From Trichoderma breve (lineage: Eukaryota; Ascomycota; Sordariomycetes; Hypocreales; Hypocreaceae): a stretch of 64,000 bases of DNA. The translations under genes and the position numbers were made by a program. The stretch is taken from contig NC_079234.1 of assembly GCF_028502605.1 (NCBI RefSeq), positions 1,550,001 through 1,614,000 of the forward strand. Direction: 5' to 3'. Positions 47,686-60,300 of the stretch are shown here, piece by piece. Each line of letters starts with the position of its first letter. The stretch's first letter is position 1. A model generated the notes under the pieces. That model saw only the letters and a program-made list of their open reading frames with translations, had not been told where the DNA came from and made no database searches.

Positions 47686-48862
47686 CTCGAATGCAAATTG
47701 CCGCGAATGTTTGTGAGGATCATCGACCGCGATTGGTATGACTAAAAGATGTTTGGTTGTTTGTTCATTTCAATACGCGTCTCCCCGTGCCGTCGACTTG
47801 ATTGCTCCACCCGTCCACCCGTCTCTTGGTACACAAAGAGGGGATAGATAATCCTGCTGTATAAACAGCTTATGATGAAGTTTGTTTCACAAATCATGTT
47901 CTACTAATACAGGGCCTGTAATCTCATTGTTGGTACCCTCTTTTTTTGCCAGTACGCAGGTAGTGGCGATGAACGAATAACCGAAGCACGGCAGGCTTGG
48001 GATGCAGCTAACCCGTTCGTTGCTGTGATTTAAAGTTGAGCTTAAAATATCCTGAAAACTCGCCGGAGTTATCTTGACCTTAATTCATCCCTCTTACGAG
48101 TAAGGAAATTAATGAATTACCCGACGAGAAGAAAGTTGCTAAACAAACTTACTTATTGTCAGGATTATGGAATACTCAACTGCGCTCATGATCGCTACCC
48201 CAGTAAATTGCACGTGGAGGTTGGAGGACTCACGAGGTTCCGTGATGGTGCCTTTCCCGACGACCCGACATGCCAACAGCTGTTCTGCTTAACAAATTGT
48301 ACATGCGCACCGATAGTAACCTGAATACTGTTCAGTTGTAGCTTACAGAGCTCAGTAGATGCTACTATGAGGTACGAATTACGTACTAGTTGGCTATCTT
48401 GACTGCTGTATCTCTCTGCTGTGTAACGGTGCACGAAACTCCGCTCAACACCTTGATAGGTAGATTGATCCATGATATACACCTGATGATGCATGGCCGT
48501 CCAGATACTGGTAAGACTCGCAAGTAGGCCATGGTACAGCTACCCATATATCTGACAGCTGTTTGATGACCGTTATAATGTAAATCCTACAGAAGCTGCG
48601 GAGCGGCCTAGTTAGCTACTGCGTTCATGACGATGTTGATGATGAACTAAGAGGAACATGTTAATTCTATGAATAGACGGAGCGTGTTAGGGGTGGCCAG
48701 GGGAAAGATGAGATGATCCAATAGCGTCAACCGTGTTAAACCTTGTCCCAGGTAAGCATGATAACTTACCGTACTGAATATGTAGTAATATCGGACGTTG
48801 TATATAAAGTTATTTTGCAAGATGCAGAATACATCTCATACTTCATACCTTTTTGTTTCAAC
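47686..48862. other. Intergenic region between the two regulator-like genes
   Basis: Promoter of the gliZ-type gene and upstream sequence of the domain-only regulator. I looked for a zinc-cluster exon that could belong to the latter and found none: no C-x2-C-x6-C-x(5-9)-C-x2-C pattern in any frame. A good splice donor, CAG/GTAAGC, at 48752 and an acceptor at 48867 suggest a possible non-coding or short 5' exon. Confidence 0.5.
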
Positions 48863-49474
48863 ATGCAGCGAAGTCATTGCAACTGCTCGTTCACCGGACT
48901 CCAAACAATTGCAGCAAATCTCGGCCAAGAGAAACTTTCTTTCGATGACCTTTTACAAATCGGCTCTGACTTCATTGGCTATTTCCAAACAATCATCAAT
49001 TGCGAAAGATGTGTCACCACCAAGCGGATGACGAATATGTTGTCTCAAATCACCTCACGACTGGTTTGCTTCTATGAAGCGGCCTACCTCAATGCTGCTA
49101 CAAATACGATACAACCCAGAACACGGTCGACCAGCGACGCGGGGTTACTACTGTCGCCTCCTCTATCACAGCATGATCATCTAAGCCCTTTGTCTCCGGC
49201 AACACAACCATCACCAAGCTGCCAGCTGATGCTCGGCGAGATGAAACTTGGGAAGCTTACACTCGAGGGGAAAGAGGCAAGGATCCTAGCAGAGGTGATT
49301 CTGGTGGATACTTGTCTCGAGCTCAATGGCAAGATACAAGAATGGAGACTCGTCATGGATGAAACATCGGAGTTTACTGATGACCAGTGTGATACTATTT
49401 CATCAAATTGCTTGGATAGATTGGCCAAGTTAATCGGCTTACTGCAGTTTGATGGGCTTCCTCAGGTTTGCTAA
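48863..49474 (+). CDS. AflR-type C-terminal domain protein lacking a zinc cluster
   Basis: About 203 residues from the ATG at 48863 (MQRSHCNCSF); the frame is open back to an ATG at 48758, and a splice donor at 48752 leaves the 5' end uncertain. It resembles only the C-terminal half of AflR/GliZ regulators: CNC, LQTIAANL, then CERC about 45 residues on, a long helix (MLSQITSRLVCFYEAAY), a Ser/Pro/Thr linker, and the final pair of helices (EARILAEVILVDTCLEL, QEWRLV). The same CxC...CxxC layout is present in the gliZ-type gene 1.2 kb away. No DNA-binding cluster is encoded upstream. It may be a co-regulator, a dominant-negative partner, or a decaying duplicate. Coding status is likely from the long intact frame and conserved pattern; function is inferred. 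Confidence 0.6.
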   Translation: MQRSHCNCSFTGLQTIAANLGQEKLSFDDLLQIGSDFIGYFQTIINCERCVTTKRMTNMLSQITSRLVCFYEAAYLNAATNTIQPRTRSTSDAGLLLSPPLSQHDHLSPLSPATQPSPSCQLMLGEMKLGKLTLEGKEARILAEVILVDTCLELNGKIQEWRLVMDETSEFTDDQCDTISSNCLDRLAKLIGLLQFDGLPQVC

Positions 49475-50344
49475 AGCGGCGAAATGTGTTTCCAAGATTA
49501 GTCTGTATTATCGTTGATCAGTAGTATTTATTGAGAATTATTAGTCGATTGTCTTAAAATCTCACTCGATTCTCTCTATACAAATTTCCAACCCTGCTGT
49601 CTGGATCATTATCTTCCTCTCCCTCAAGGAAAGCAAGTATACAGCGTAATATAATGCCTGTCGTGGGTACGGGGAATCCCTCCTATGCAAATAGCCGCCT
49701 ACGGTGGACATGGATCCCATGCAAGCGCTGTTCCACAAGATTGGTAGTTGCTTGCTATGGTGGAGATTATGATATGACGGGAAATGTTCGTGATTTAGCA
49801 ATTTTATGTTTCTAGAGTGCAATGTACCATAAATAATAATTCATTACTTGGGCATAACAACATTCCTGTTCGGCCGTGAGGCTATACCACTCACTGTCAG
49901 AAAAGCCCTGATGCCTTTTTGGCAAAGCTCTTGAGAAACGCTTACTGTGAAGATTGTGCTCCATCAGGTGGGTTATCTCATGGTAACGGTTAGAGCTGCC
50001 CCACGTCGTACCAAACGGTGAAGGGTATTACAAAGTTGATCTGTCTTGCCACTCGGGTTTATAGAATAATAGTGGAATTATGAATGGATAAGGCCACGTC
50101 GCAGGCTTGTTGAAAACCGAACCCGTACCATAGATCTCGGTGATCGAGGCTCATCGTCGGGAACTTGGAGACTCATCGCCGGTTTCCGACATGTCGCAGA
50201 TACGTTAACAAGTCTAGATATTTGCCCCAGCACATTCATTTACGCGTTGCCCAAACCGGTGATATCAAGGTGGTGTTTGTAGTCCATTCAATTACTACTG
50301 CCTTGGGCTAGAACATCGAGTTTTCAGCACTCTGCGTAACCAAA
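49475..50344. promoter_or_regulatory. Upstream region of the GST gene
   Basis: Contains an AflR-type TCGN5CGA site, TCGGTGATCGA (50137-50147), and a CGGTTTCCG palindrome (50180-50188), about 200 and 160 bp before the GST start. The short ORF at 49562-49822 is not supported. Confidence 0.55.
50137..50188. promoter_or_regulatory. TCGN5CGA and CGGN3CCG sites before gliG
   Basis: TCGGTGATCGA at 50137-50147 fits TCGN5CGA exactly. CGGTTTCCG at 50180-50188 is the palindromic core of the TCGGN3CCGA motif. Confidence 0.5.
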
Positions 50345-51165
50345 ATGCCGATCAACAAACTTTCCGCAAAGTCCTTGGACTTGGATGTTCCAGACAAGCC
50401 ACTCATCTTTGTCGTCGAGGGACGATACCAGAATTGGATCAAACCAATCATTCTGCTCGAGTGTATTAACAAGGATTACGATGCGGTCTGTCTAGATGGG
50501 CCAGCAACCAGGACAGAGTGGTACACCAGAATTCATCCTCAAAAATATGTACCTGCAATGATAGATAGCTCTCTTGGTGAGCGTATTACCTCATGGGATA
50601 GCTCTCAGATCCTCTTGCACCTGGCCAACAAGTATGATGTCGAAAAGTCATGGTCAGGGTCCACTGTAGCTGAGCAGTTGGAAATTGGGAACTGGCTGAC
50701 ATTTGAGACCGCATCTCTTGGGTACGTAGTCCGCCATTCATCCATCGAATAGACGACTGACTGCTTTATAGGCCCACCGCAAAGTACTGGGTGTGGTATT
50801 CTATTCGAAAGCCAGAGGACAAGAACCCCAAAGCTGAATCGAAGTACGACTATCTCTTTAATCCATATGTTGTTTAAGCTAAAAGTTGTTCTAGGATGCT
50901 GGCTGATCTGAGGGTCCAATACGGTATCCTCGACAAACATCTGTCTCAGCCCGGCCAGACATTCATTGGCCTCAGAGATCGACCAACAGTTGCTGACATT
51001 GCCATTTATCCTTTTGCTGACGATCCAACTATGGCTCGCATGGGACTAAGCAAAGATGACTTTCCAGCTTTAAAGGAATGGAGCGAGAGATTCTCGCAAA
51101 TCCCAGGAGTAATGAAGGCATATATGGAGATGGACTCTAGAAAGGAGGACGTAATTGAGGAATGA
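50345..51165 (+). CDS. gliG: Glutathione S-transferase of ETP biosynthesis (GliG type)
   Basis: In gliotoxin biosynthesis this enzyme adds two glutathiones to the oxidised diketopiperazine, which introduces the sulfur. Three exons: 50345-50721, 50772-50843, 50895-51165 (239 residues, close to the usual ~240). The N-terminal thioredoxin-like half has HPQKYVPAMID (cis-Pro motif) and the glutathione-contacting SWDSSQILLHLA (ExS-like position); the all-helical C-terminal half has ILDKHLSQPGQTFIGLRDRPTVADIAIYPF, the fungal GST N-capping box region (TVADIA). No signal peptide. It lies upstream of and co-directional with the dipeptidase gene, 207 bp apart, so two successive pathway steps are adjacent. 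Cluster-type regulator sites lie before it. Confidence 0.92.
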
Positions 51166-51372
51166 ACAATTTTGATGGGGATTCTAGTAGTAGCATATCC
51201 GAAGGAATACACTGGAGTTTAATTTGCATTCACTACGCAATCATTTTAGCTCTCTCATCTACGTACTAGAGCTCGTTGGCCGACATGTTACTTATAGTGT
51301 TGACATATATATTCCACTCTTTCTCTATACAGGGTTCTCCAGATACTACAAATCTCAATCCACTCTGAAACC

Positions 51373-52815
51373 ATGGAGTCCGCTAATGACCATCTCATTC
51401 TTGCTAAGAAATTACTCGCCGAAACTCCTCTAGTCGGTATGTATTCTCAGCACCGACAATGCAATTTGCCAAACTAATTATGGCATAGATGGACATAATG
51501 ACTTTCCGTTTATGATTCGGGGGTGGCATTCCGGAAGAATTGGCGAAATTGATGCTCGCCGAATGACCATTGCTCATACTGACATGGAACGACTACGAAA
51601 GGGCTGTGTTGGAGGTGTATTTTGGAGCGCCTATGTACCTTGGTAAGAAGTGAACGTTTATTTGGTCTTTTTGGATACGCTGATCAGGTGCTGTGCTGGC
51701 AGCCCAAACGAAAATTCGACCAACAATTTCTCGACCGAAATCCACTACGAGAGCCTTCGAGCCACACTTCAACAAATCGACATCATTCATACATTAGTCG
51801 AAAGGCACCCTGATGACCTTCAGCTTGCGACAACTTCTAAAGAAGTATGGCATGCTTTCCAATCTGGCAAAGTAGCAAGCTTGATTGGTGTCGAGGGCTT
51901 GCACCAGATTGCCAATAGTGCCAGTGCTTTGAGAAATTTCCACAGGCTGGGTGTGCGCTACATCACCCTAACACACGACAGTAACAATCTCTATGCAGAC
52001 TCAACTGTTAGTCATTTGACTGAAAAGAAGAAATTATTCTTGGCATGATACTAATGGAATCTTCAGAACGCCGCCGCCTCGCATCATGGTGGATTGTCTG
52101 AGAAAGGCGTGGAAATGATCAAGGAGATGAATCGAATTGGAATGTATGAGTGCTATATGGTTTCTACAAAATTTTATGAATACTAACTATGACAGGATTG
52201 TTGATCTATCGCACACGTCGGTACAAGTCCAGAAAGAAGCTTTGTCCATAGCTAAGGCTCCAGTCATCTTCTCTCATTCTTCATGGTTAGTGAAATCTCC
52301 TTCTTCTCATTTAACACTCGATGGATCAATGATGGACTTACTCTCAAATAAGTTCTTCCGTAACATGGCATCCGCGCAATAGTCCAGACGATGTTTTGGA
52401 TATGCTGAAGATCAATGGCGGCGTTTTTATGGTGTCATTTCTTCGCAAACTTACCGATGCCAATAATCCGACTTTGAGCAGAGTCGCAGACCACATACAA
52501 TATGTTGGAGAAAGAATTGGATATGAGCATGTGGGCATTGGATCCGATTTCGATGGTGTTATGCAAACTCCCCTTGGGCTGGAGGATGTTTCCAAGTTCC
52601 CCTTCCTTATTGCTGAGCTGCTAATGCGCGGTATACCTGAGCCGTCCATCAAAGGTATAGTGGGCTTGAATGTGCTAAGAGTTTTGGATGAAGTACAAAA
52701 TGTCTCAGAAATAATGAAAGGGAAAGGTGTAGAAATGTTACATGACTGGATCGAGCCGATCTGGGACGAGCAAGTCAAAGATGAGGTCAAGCGGGTTAGA
52801 GGTGTTGTTGAATAG
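51373..52815 (+). CDS. gliJ: Membrane-dipeptidase-family dipeptidase of ETP biosynthesis (GliJ type)
   Basis: Zinc dipeptidase (renal dipeptidase family, PF01244), which removes glycine from the Cys-Gly adducts after gamma-glutamyl removal. Six exons: 51373-51436, 51489-51642, 51688-52006, 52067-52143, 52196-52285, 52353-52815 (388 residues, all in frame). Metal ligands are visible: H24 and D26 in DGHND, the bridging Glu in IGVEGLHQI, His in VDLSHTS and His in IFSHSS; then PRNSPDDVL and the [10 protein letters not shown] loop with its conserved Asp. No signal peptide or GPI-type tail, unlike the animal enzymes, so a cytosolic enzyme is expected, as for GliJ. The third-exon junction gives [11 protein letters not shown], slightly Cys-rich but in frame. 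Confidence 0.92.
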
Positions 52816-53054
52816 CGGATATTTCTTACAAAGACTTGCAATAGGAGCGACCTTTGACAAAGGTTGATAGTCTATTGAATTGATTCGTCCGCTAGATAAA
52901 GTTCAGCATGGCAGCTGTCGTATTTTTAAGCCTGAAAAGATGTTGAGTATAAATTTAATTGAGCGCTAATCTAACCACTTCGTGGCTTTTTATGATACTG
53001 CAAATGATGTGATACTATTTGAAGCGAGTTTTCAGGATGTTTTCCTCCGATAGC

Positions 53055-53935
53055 TCATTGATCTATAGCGTCCCAGAGTATTTTACCTCCATCGCCCCTA
53101 CCAAGAATGTGCCTATGGACATAATCGTGATATAACCACATCAGTCGATATGCCCAGACAATTATCAAGGCGATGTATGCTGGACAATTGCCATCGTCAT
53201 CAACTCTCCAGGTCGTAAGACGAACCAGCCGCTTCAAGAATGGCCTCCATCCTGCGTCGAACACTAATTGGCCGTATGTTCTGTCGGACCCTTCTAATTT
53301 TAAATAGCGGGGGAAGGTTTCAAGGTAGTTAATGTATTCTGGTGGGAGATTATTTTCTCTAGCTCCATGGAGGAAAAGATCCTAATCACAAATTAATAAA
53401 AGTAATTGATGGGTGATCTAAGGCTTCCATTACTTACCACGTATCGAGCACTTGGAGTACCGTTAGGCCGCAACGGCCATTTTGCCTTCAAGGTATACAC
53501 GGCGAAGCTTTCACCAGAGACTTTGTGCGCTTCGTCTAGTTGATATGCTTGGAGCTTAACAATATCGTACACAACTCCACTGCCTTCAGTTACCAATAGC
53601 TGGTGAAACTCGATTGCAGTCAAGAGATGAGCGATGCCGCACAGTGATGGAACGGGAATCTGTGTGTCGCCATGGAGCAGTTGGCGTTTTCCAGTCCCGC
53701 CATTTGGGAATTCTTCGATGCTAGCATAGCACGGCTCGGAATACGGGATTCCAAAGACGTCGAATGTGACATAATGGGTTGGGACATTGACAATCCTGGT
53801 AGCCAATGGAGTGATGTTTCGACCCTTCATGGAGCTGGCTTTCATGTTAGAGCCATATCCAAGATACCAAATGTGCTCTTCCTCTTGCGCCGCAATTTTC
53901 CAAATCGGAAGCTTTGTTTCGTTAGCCATTCGCAA
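53055..53935 (-). CDS. gliK: Gamma-glutamyl cyclotransferase-like protein (GliK type)
   Basis: In the gliotoxin pathway this protein removes the gamma-glutamyl groups of the bis-glutathionyl intermediate. Two exons, 53935-53438 and 53381-53055 (274 residues). The GGCT-fold substrate loop WYLGYGSNM is at about 23-31; SGVVYDIVKLQ and VYTLKA strands follow, with the family's acidic position expected in GEGSGV-like EGSGVV. The second exon adds LPPEYINYLETFPRY, then a hydrophobic C-terminal segment (YIALIIVWAYRLMWLYHDYV) that could be membrane-associated. Two ATGs near the start (53935 and 53929) are equally possible. It is on the same strand as the NRPS and 370 bp downstream of it, with its own perfect TCGGN3CCGA site at 54039. 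Confidence 0.9.
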
Positions 53936-54304
53936 ATTCGTTTTTCATGAAGCTGTTAATTATGACAATCCAAGAGGAAAGAGCATTGAAAGTAAAACGT
54001 GAATAGCCGTTATCGATGAGGAATTGTAGTCATCGAGCTCGGTTCCCGACATTCAGCAACGGTAGTGGAAGACTCAGTGTCCTTGTATGATATCTTCTCT
54101 GTATCTGGGAATCTCACCATGGTTCATAAATGATTCCAATATTGATGCTCATTCATGAAAAACTAGATATCAGAAGACACGTGGGATGTCGCATTCATGA
54201 ATGTTTTAAAATTGGACAATATGGTTATCTGGTACTCAATCTTGTATTCCGAATTCTATAATAGCCCATAGCGCAAGCCGAAAGTCTTAAGGAGCCTCAA
54301 TTAT
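53936..54304. promoter_or_regulatory. gliK promoter / NRPS 3' flank
   Basis: Holds the perfect site TCGGTTCCCGA (54039-54049). The rest is AT-rich with no other feature seen. Confidence 0.55.
54039..54049. promoter_or_regulatory. Perfect TCGGN3CCGA site (TCGGTTCCCGA)
   Basis: About 104 bp before the gliK start at 53935. Confidence 0.65.
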
Positions 54305-57300
54305 CTACACTGTAACATGCCTTGCAATTTCCATCGGACTCTTCGCCGTAAATATCTCCCTCAAAGGCACTTCAAGCCCCAGTGCCCGTAGTCGATGACG
54401 AAGTGCGACCGCAGCATTAGAATCTGCTCCAGCAGAGAAAAATGACGTGTCGGGCAATATTTGTATATCGCTCGCGTTTAAGCACATCATCATCTCTCTC
54501 TGAATGATTTTAATTACCTCTAAAAATGGTAGCAATAGCCCATGCCCTGGAGCCCGAGGCGGGACACCATTCGAAACTGACGTCCCATTGTGGTCCATTG
54601 AGCTTCCGTTAGCTTCTGTAGCATCTGCTAGGCGAGTATGTAGATCATGTAGCAGGCATTCATCTGCTATTGCCTCGAGAATTGTCTTTAGAACATGCTC
54701 AATGGTGTCAATAATAGCATGTGGTAACCGGTTTGTATCGTGCTCGATATGAAGCGACCAACAGTCTGTATCTAGTTCGAACCATTCCAACATTAATGGA
54801 AATTTGGCCCCTTCAGCAAAACGAGGAGATACAGTCACATCGCAATCTGGTAACTGCAGCCACTTATCGAGGCTATTGTTTCGGAGATGAAATGTCACCA
54901 TGCAATCAAAAATTGGATGTTGAAGATCACCGCTTGAGATGTTGAGTGCCTCCAAGATTTTAGGGAATGGGATCGCATTGGTTAAAGCTTTGATTGCCGA
55001 ATCACGGACATTTTTCAGTATCTGCGCGAGGCTCGCTCCGCCTGAAGTAGATCGTGGACAATCGAGCTGTATGCGGATGGGGAGTCGATCGAGGAACTGT
55101 CCCAATGCTTCTCGTTCAACTGAGGAACAACGATTGGCATTTGGAGCCCCTAGTACAATGTCATCCTCATTCATCAACCACTGCAAAAGAAGAGCAGCGA
55201 CTGTTAATGCCATGTGATGGTGTGTTATACCAAGCCGCTCTATCAAGGCATTCAGCCTGGTGATTAAATTCCCCCGGAACTCGCAAACTCGGTATGTCCC
55301 ATGGAAGGCTGCTGTCACAGAAGGAAGAAGAGGGACCTTAAAATGGGATAGTTTGGAGATCTCTGCATCCTCTTTACGCAAGTAGTCTCTCCAAAAGCTT
55401 TGCTCAAGGATTGTGGGAGTATTTTGCCAGCGATTTGAGCTTAGATGCTGCGGCTCTTTGTGTGCTTTTATGACCTTTCCTGCGTATGCGGTTGAGACAA
55501 GGCGAAGTAAATTCTGCAATGTGGCCATATCGGCGATGCTGTGAGAAGTTGTGATGACGATCTCGGCCATTGATGTCTTCTCTTTTCGGTATTTAGGTTG
55601 ACATATAATGTGGACGCGAATTAGCTCATCATGCTCCAAGTTGAACACACAGTTTATCTCTGATGCTATATCGAGCTGTTCCACCTCGCGAACTTGAGGA
55701 GCCGAGCTTCGAATAACTCTCCTCAGGCCGTCAGGCCCTTCCACGAAATTGCAGCTAAGTACTGGGTCCGACGCTAATGCTGTGTTGAAAGAGTTCACGA
55801 GCCTGGTGTAATCTATTTGGCCATTGACGGTTAAAATGTTGGCAATGTTGAATGCCGTGACTGTCGTTCCAACCTGATATTGGAACCATACTTGCTTTTC
55901 CAGCTCTGTTAACTCCTCCATTGGCAACGCGTGGTTGCGTATTGATTCCTTTGTATGACCCTCTGAGCCTCCCTTAGTTTCCAGCAGATGTTTAATCGCG
56001 TTGACTTGGTCTTGGAACACTGGAGACGGCAAAAGTTCGCGAGTTGTAATCTCAACAGCGAATATTCCCGTAAGTTTCGTAGCTAAAAGCAGGACCAAAA
56101 CCGAGTGCCCACCCAAGGAGAAGAAATTATCTTCGGGACTCAGGCGTACGGGAGGTATTAGTTGAAGAATTTCGCACCATGCCTCTGATAGCTTGGATTC
56201 AACACTGGTGTCATCCATTGATATGGATAGTCCAGGCAGAGTCTCGTTATGAAGAAAAGACTTTGATTTGTACATCTGTTCCAGGGCTTTGTTATCAACT
56301 TTCCCATTTGCTGACTTTGGGAAATCAGCAATTGAGATAATCTGTTGAGGGACCCATGAAGGAAGTTGGGTTTCGACCATCCTGTTACGGAGCCGATCTA
56401 TCCGCTCTTGTGTCCAAGTTTGAGATTGCTTTGAACCAAACGAGACATATGCCACGAGTAAACCATCAATTGCCAGCACAGCACACTGCGAAATGTCATC
56501 AATTGCTGGCTCAGACAGAATCGCATGTTCTACTCCATCAAGCTCGATGCGAAAGCCACGAATTTTGACTTGACGGTCTATGCGACCCATATATATCACC
56601 CGACCATCTTTCACGCCGATGCCATAGTCGCCAGTGCGATACATTCGTTCTTTTGGATGCCATGGATCAGGGAGTACACGTAAAGCCGTTTGTTCAGGAG
56701 CGTTGATGTACCGTTCAAGCACCTGCACACCGGCCAGGTATATCTCGCCCTGAACTGCCCTCGGAACGGGGTTTTGCTTTTCATCGAGAAGATACATGCG
56801 CGCTGTCGCTGAAGCCTTTCCAATCGTGATTACATCGCCTTGGATCATTCGTTCGAACGAGGTGCTAATGGAACACTGAGAGAAATGATTGGTTAGCTGC
56901 GTCTAAACAAGTAATGTATTAAGCTATCATACCTCTGCTGGCCCATAGGCATTATAAAGTAGCTTCTTAGTAGCGAACTTTTCGACAATAGGAGCCGTCA
57001 TCGCTTCTCCGGTAGCATATATCTTCAACATTGAGCATTATTAGCAGAGAACACATGTCGAAGTGATAGCGACTCACAATCTCAAGGTTTGGGTAATGTT
57101 CTGGCTCCAGCACAGACAAAACTGCCGGGGTCATGGTTACTGTATTAACTTTTAGTAGGTGGGCATATGGATCTAATGGATCTCTCAGAATAAGTGTTGC
57201 TCCATGCAGTAGCGCAGAAAATATTTCTTCGTTGCAAGCATCAAAAGCAGGTGACATGAATTGGGCAATTCGCCTCCCGGGAGCGGCAAACATCGTTGCC

Positions 57301-60300
57301 TCGGGATTGCTCTGGAATGCCAGAAATGACCGATGAGTTGTAGGAATACCTTTTGGTGCTCCAGTCGTCCCCGAAGTAAAGATGTAAACAAGAACAGAGT
57401 CTGCATGGCCAGTATCAGGTAGTCTTGAGGCCCGTTCATGGCTACCTACACCAGACAGCATATGATTTACAGCTAATGCTTTCTTCTCACCTACTATTGG
57501 GACTTCGTTTTTCTGTGCAGAGTTGGGGACAATAATGGCAGCTACTTTGCTAGCTTCTAGGACCATAGCCTTTCTTTCCATCGACCACTTAGGGTCAAGA
57601 GGAACAAAGGTACGGCTTGTTTTGAGAATTCCTAACAAGCCTAGCAGCCACCCGACTGACCCATCGCCATATATGGCAACACTCGTGGCCGCTGTATCAG
57701 ACAAATGCTTATTAATCATATTAGCAATAATGTTTGTTTGCTGCTCGAGTTGTTTATAAGTGAGCGTATTGCCTTTGCAATCTTCAATGGCGATGTAGTC
57801 TTGGAACCGGTCGATCGACTCCTCCAATGCCATCTTGACTGTTTGTTCAGTTTGTTTGATCCTTAATTTTTCTGCTTGAAGATATGCCGTTTCTTGAATG
57901 ATATTCAACCGCATACATTCGCCCACCAAGGTGTGGTTTAGCACGCCCCGAAGTGCTTGCTTAAAATGCCCGCCTAACCGTCGGATTACACCTTCATCAA
58001 ATACACCGCTATTGTGCAAAATACGAAATTCCCCATTAGATTCTATCAGCAACGATAGTGGAAATTCGCTATTTTCCAATGACTCTGCCCGAATAGCAGG
58101 AGGGTGTGAATTCTCATCGGGGAGTGGTGGTTGAAGTGCCACCAGGCTACTTATGTGGCTGCCGATGCCAACTTGATCTGAGCGTGCCCAAGCATATTCT
58201 CCAAGAGAAAGTATGTCGCCCATAGTCTTGTGGAGTAGCTGGTATACTGTTTCATCTGCATCAATACTGATAACCAAAGGCAGAGTCGACATGTATAAAC
58301 CAATTACGTTATGGAATTCAGGGTGTGACGCTCTGTTAGAGAACACGGAGCCCATGACGATTGTGGAGTTGTTCTCAAAAGTGCTCATAGCCATTGCCCA
58401 GGCAGTATAATACATGCATGCTGGCGATACACCAATTTGGGTTGCAAAATGAGCAACTTCATCACTATTAACAGAGGGCCCGAATAGGATAGAGTTATTC
58501 GGACTGGTGAGGCTCATATTCCCTCCAATGGCGACATCGGGCTTCTTAGGGAGGTTGTCTGCCAGTTGCACTTTTCTCAAGTATTCGGAAAAGAAACTTT
58601 TGGCACGAGCATCGTTCTTTTGCTGGATTGATATCAACTCGAGATGGCCCTCAATGGAACTGAGACTGTGGGGAATCTTCCGTCCCTTTGCAGCGTGTTC
58701 AACATTCGCCAGGAGGATCTGCAATGACAAGCCGTCCATTAGGCTGTGATGAGCCGTTAAGACTACTGTCAACTCTTCAATTTCTTTTGGCATACTGACG
58801 GCTGCCGTGGCTCCAAGAACCGCAGTTGGGTGATATACAATAAATTCCAGCGAGCAGCCCAATCCGACATTAGTATCGGCTTTCTGAACTGCTTCTTCAT
58901 AATCGGATGAGTCGTTAAAGAACTGCATCTTGGGCTTTCTCATTGATCGTTTATGGACAATCTGAGCGCCGCATCCTATGGTCAGACACAGGTCAGTTCT
59001 GAATACTGGTTCCGCTTGCCAGACCGCTCGCCATGCTCGCTCAATCATGCTAGCATATTCACTTCTGTAAGACAATTTGACTTGATTCACATTTTTCCAG
59101 CTGCAACTCAATGTTGGCAATGCTAGAGTTAGCTGTAAACTGGTCAAGGGACCAATGTCGAAGCTGTCATTCTCCAAAGCTAAAATGCTTCGGGCTTGGT
59201 TTCGAAGAGATGTTAATTTCTGCGTAACAGCGGATCTCTCGTCTGCGAGTGACTGCAAAGACCCTTCTTCTGCAATGGTAATACTCGCTGAGGATTTGGC
59301 TATTTCCTGAAATGTATGACCACTAAAAAGATCTTTGGGGGAGATGTTGAGATTTAGCTGACGGAGGGTTGAAGCAAGCTTGAATGCTAAAAGTGACGAG
59401 CCGCCTAGCTTTAAGAAAGAATCGCTTTCTTGTATTCTCTTCGGTCCATCTCCAGAAAGTCCAAAGATATTTGAAGCAGCGTCCAAAATCTTTGAAAGTC
59501 GTTCTTCTTCAGCCATTGTCTTGGGATCTGACTGTTGTGCTGCGGGTGGTAAGGGCATGGCAACAGGTGTGTTCGAGCCCGTTGTGCCATCCGTAGCTGA
59601 GATAACCTCCAGCACCTTTCTATGCTGAACTTTACCGTTGGAAGATGTAGGAAAGGATTCCACAGTCTCTATCCGATACGGAATACAGTAGGTAGACATT
59701 GATTCCCTCGCTTTCGCCAAAAGTGCCACAGTATCAATGCTCTCTGGAGTCACCACTGCAACAATTCCATCTTCTGTCACTGCAGCGCAGACAGATGTTA
59801 CACCGAGCGACATACCCACATGGCTAAGAGCATTTTCAACGTCTCGGTCTAGATTCACAAGGAACCCCCCATTCTTGACTGTTCTATCTTTTCGTCCGCG
59901 GAACTCGATCAACCGGTCACCTTCAGGATTTGGTATCCATCGGCCATAATCGCCAGTTTTATAAACTCGTGTTGAGTTCCAGTAGATGAAATTATTGTTT
60001 GTTTTCTCATCATCCTTGTAATATCCGCGAGAGAGGCCATCTCCTGCGATGAATATCTCTCCTTCCACAAACGCGTCTTCGATCAGTTGATGGTCGCTGT
60101 TCACAAGCTGAATTGGGCTTTGTTTGATTGAGATCCCGATCAGTAGCGGATTGATTGCATTCGTTTCTGGGTCACGGGTTACAACATGTATAGAGCCCAT
60201 AGAGGTCGTTTCTGTCGCTCCATATCCGACCAGAACTCGAATACCAGCATCCAACAAGGATCCCAGCAAATCCTGTTTTGCAGTCTCGCCGCCAAGAATG

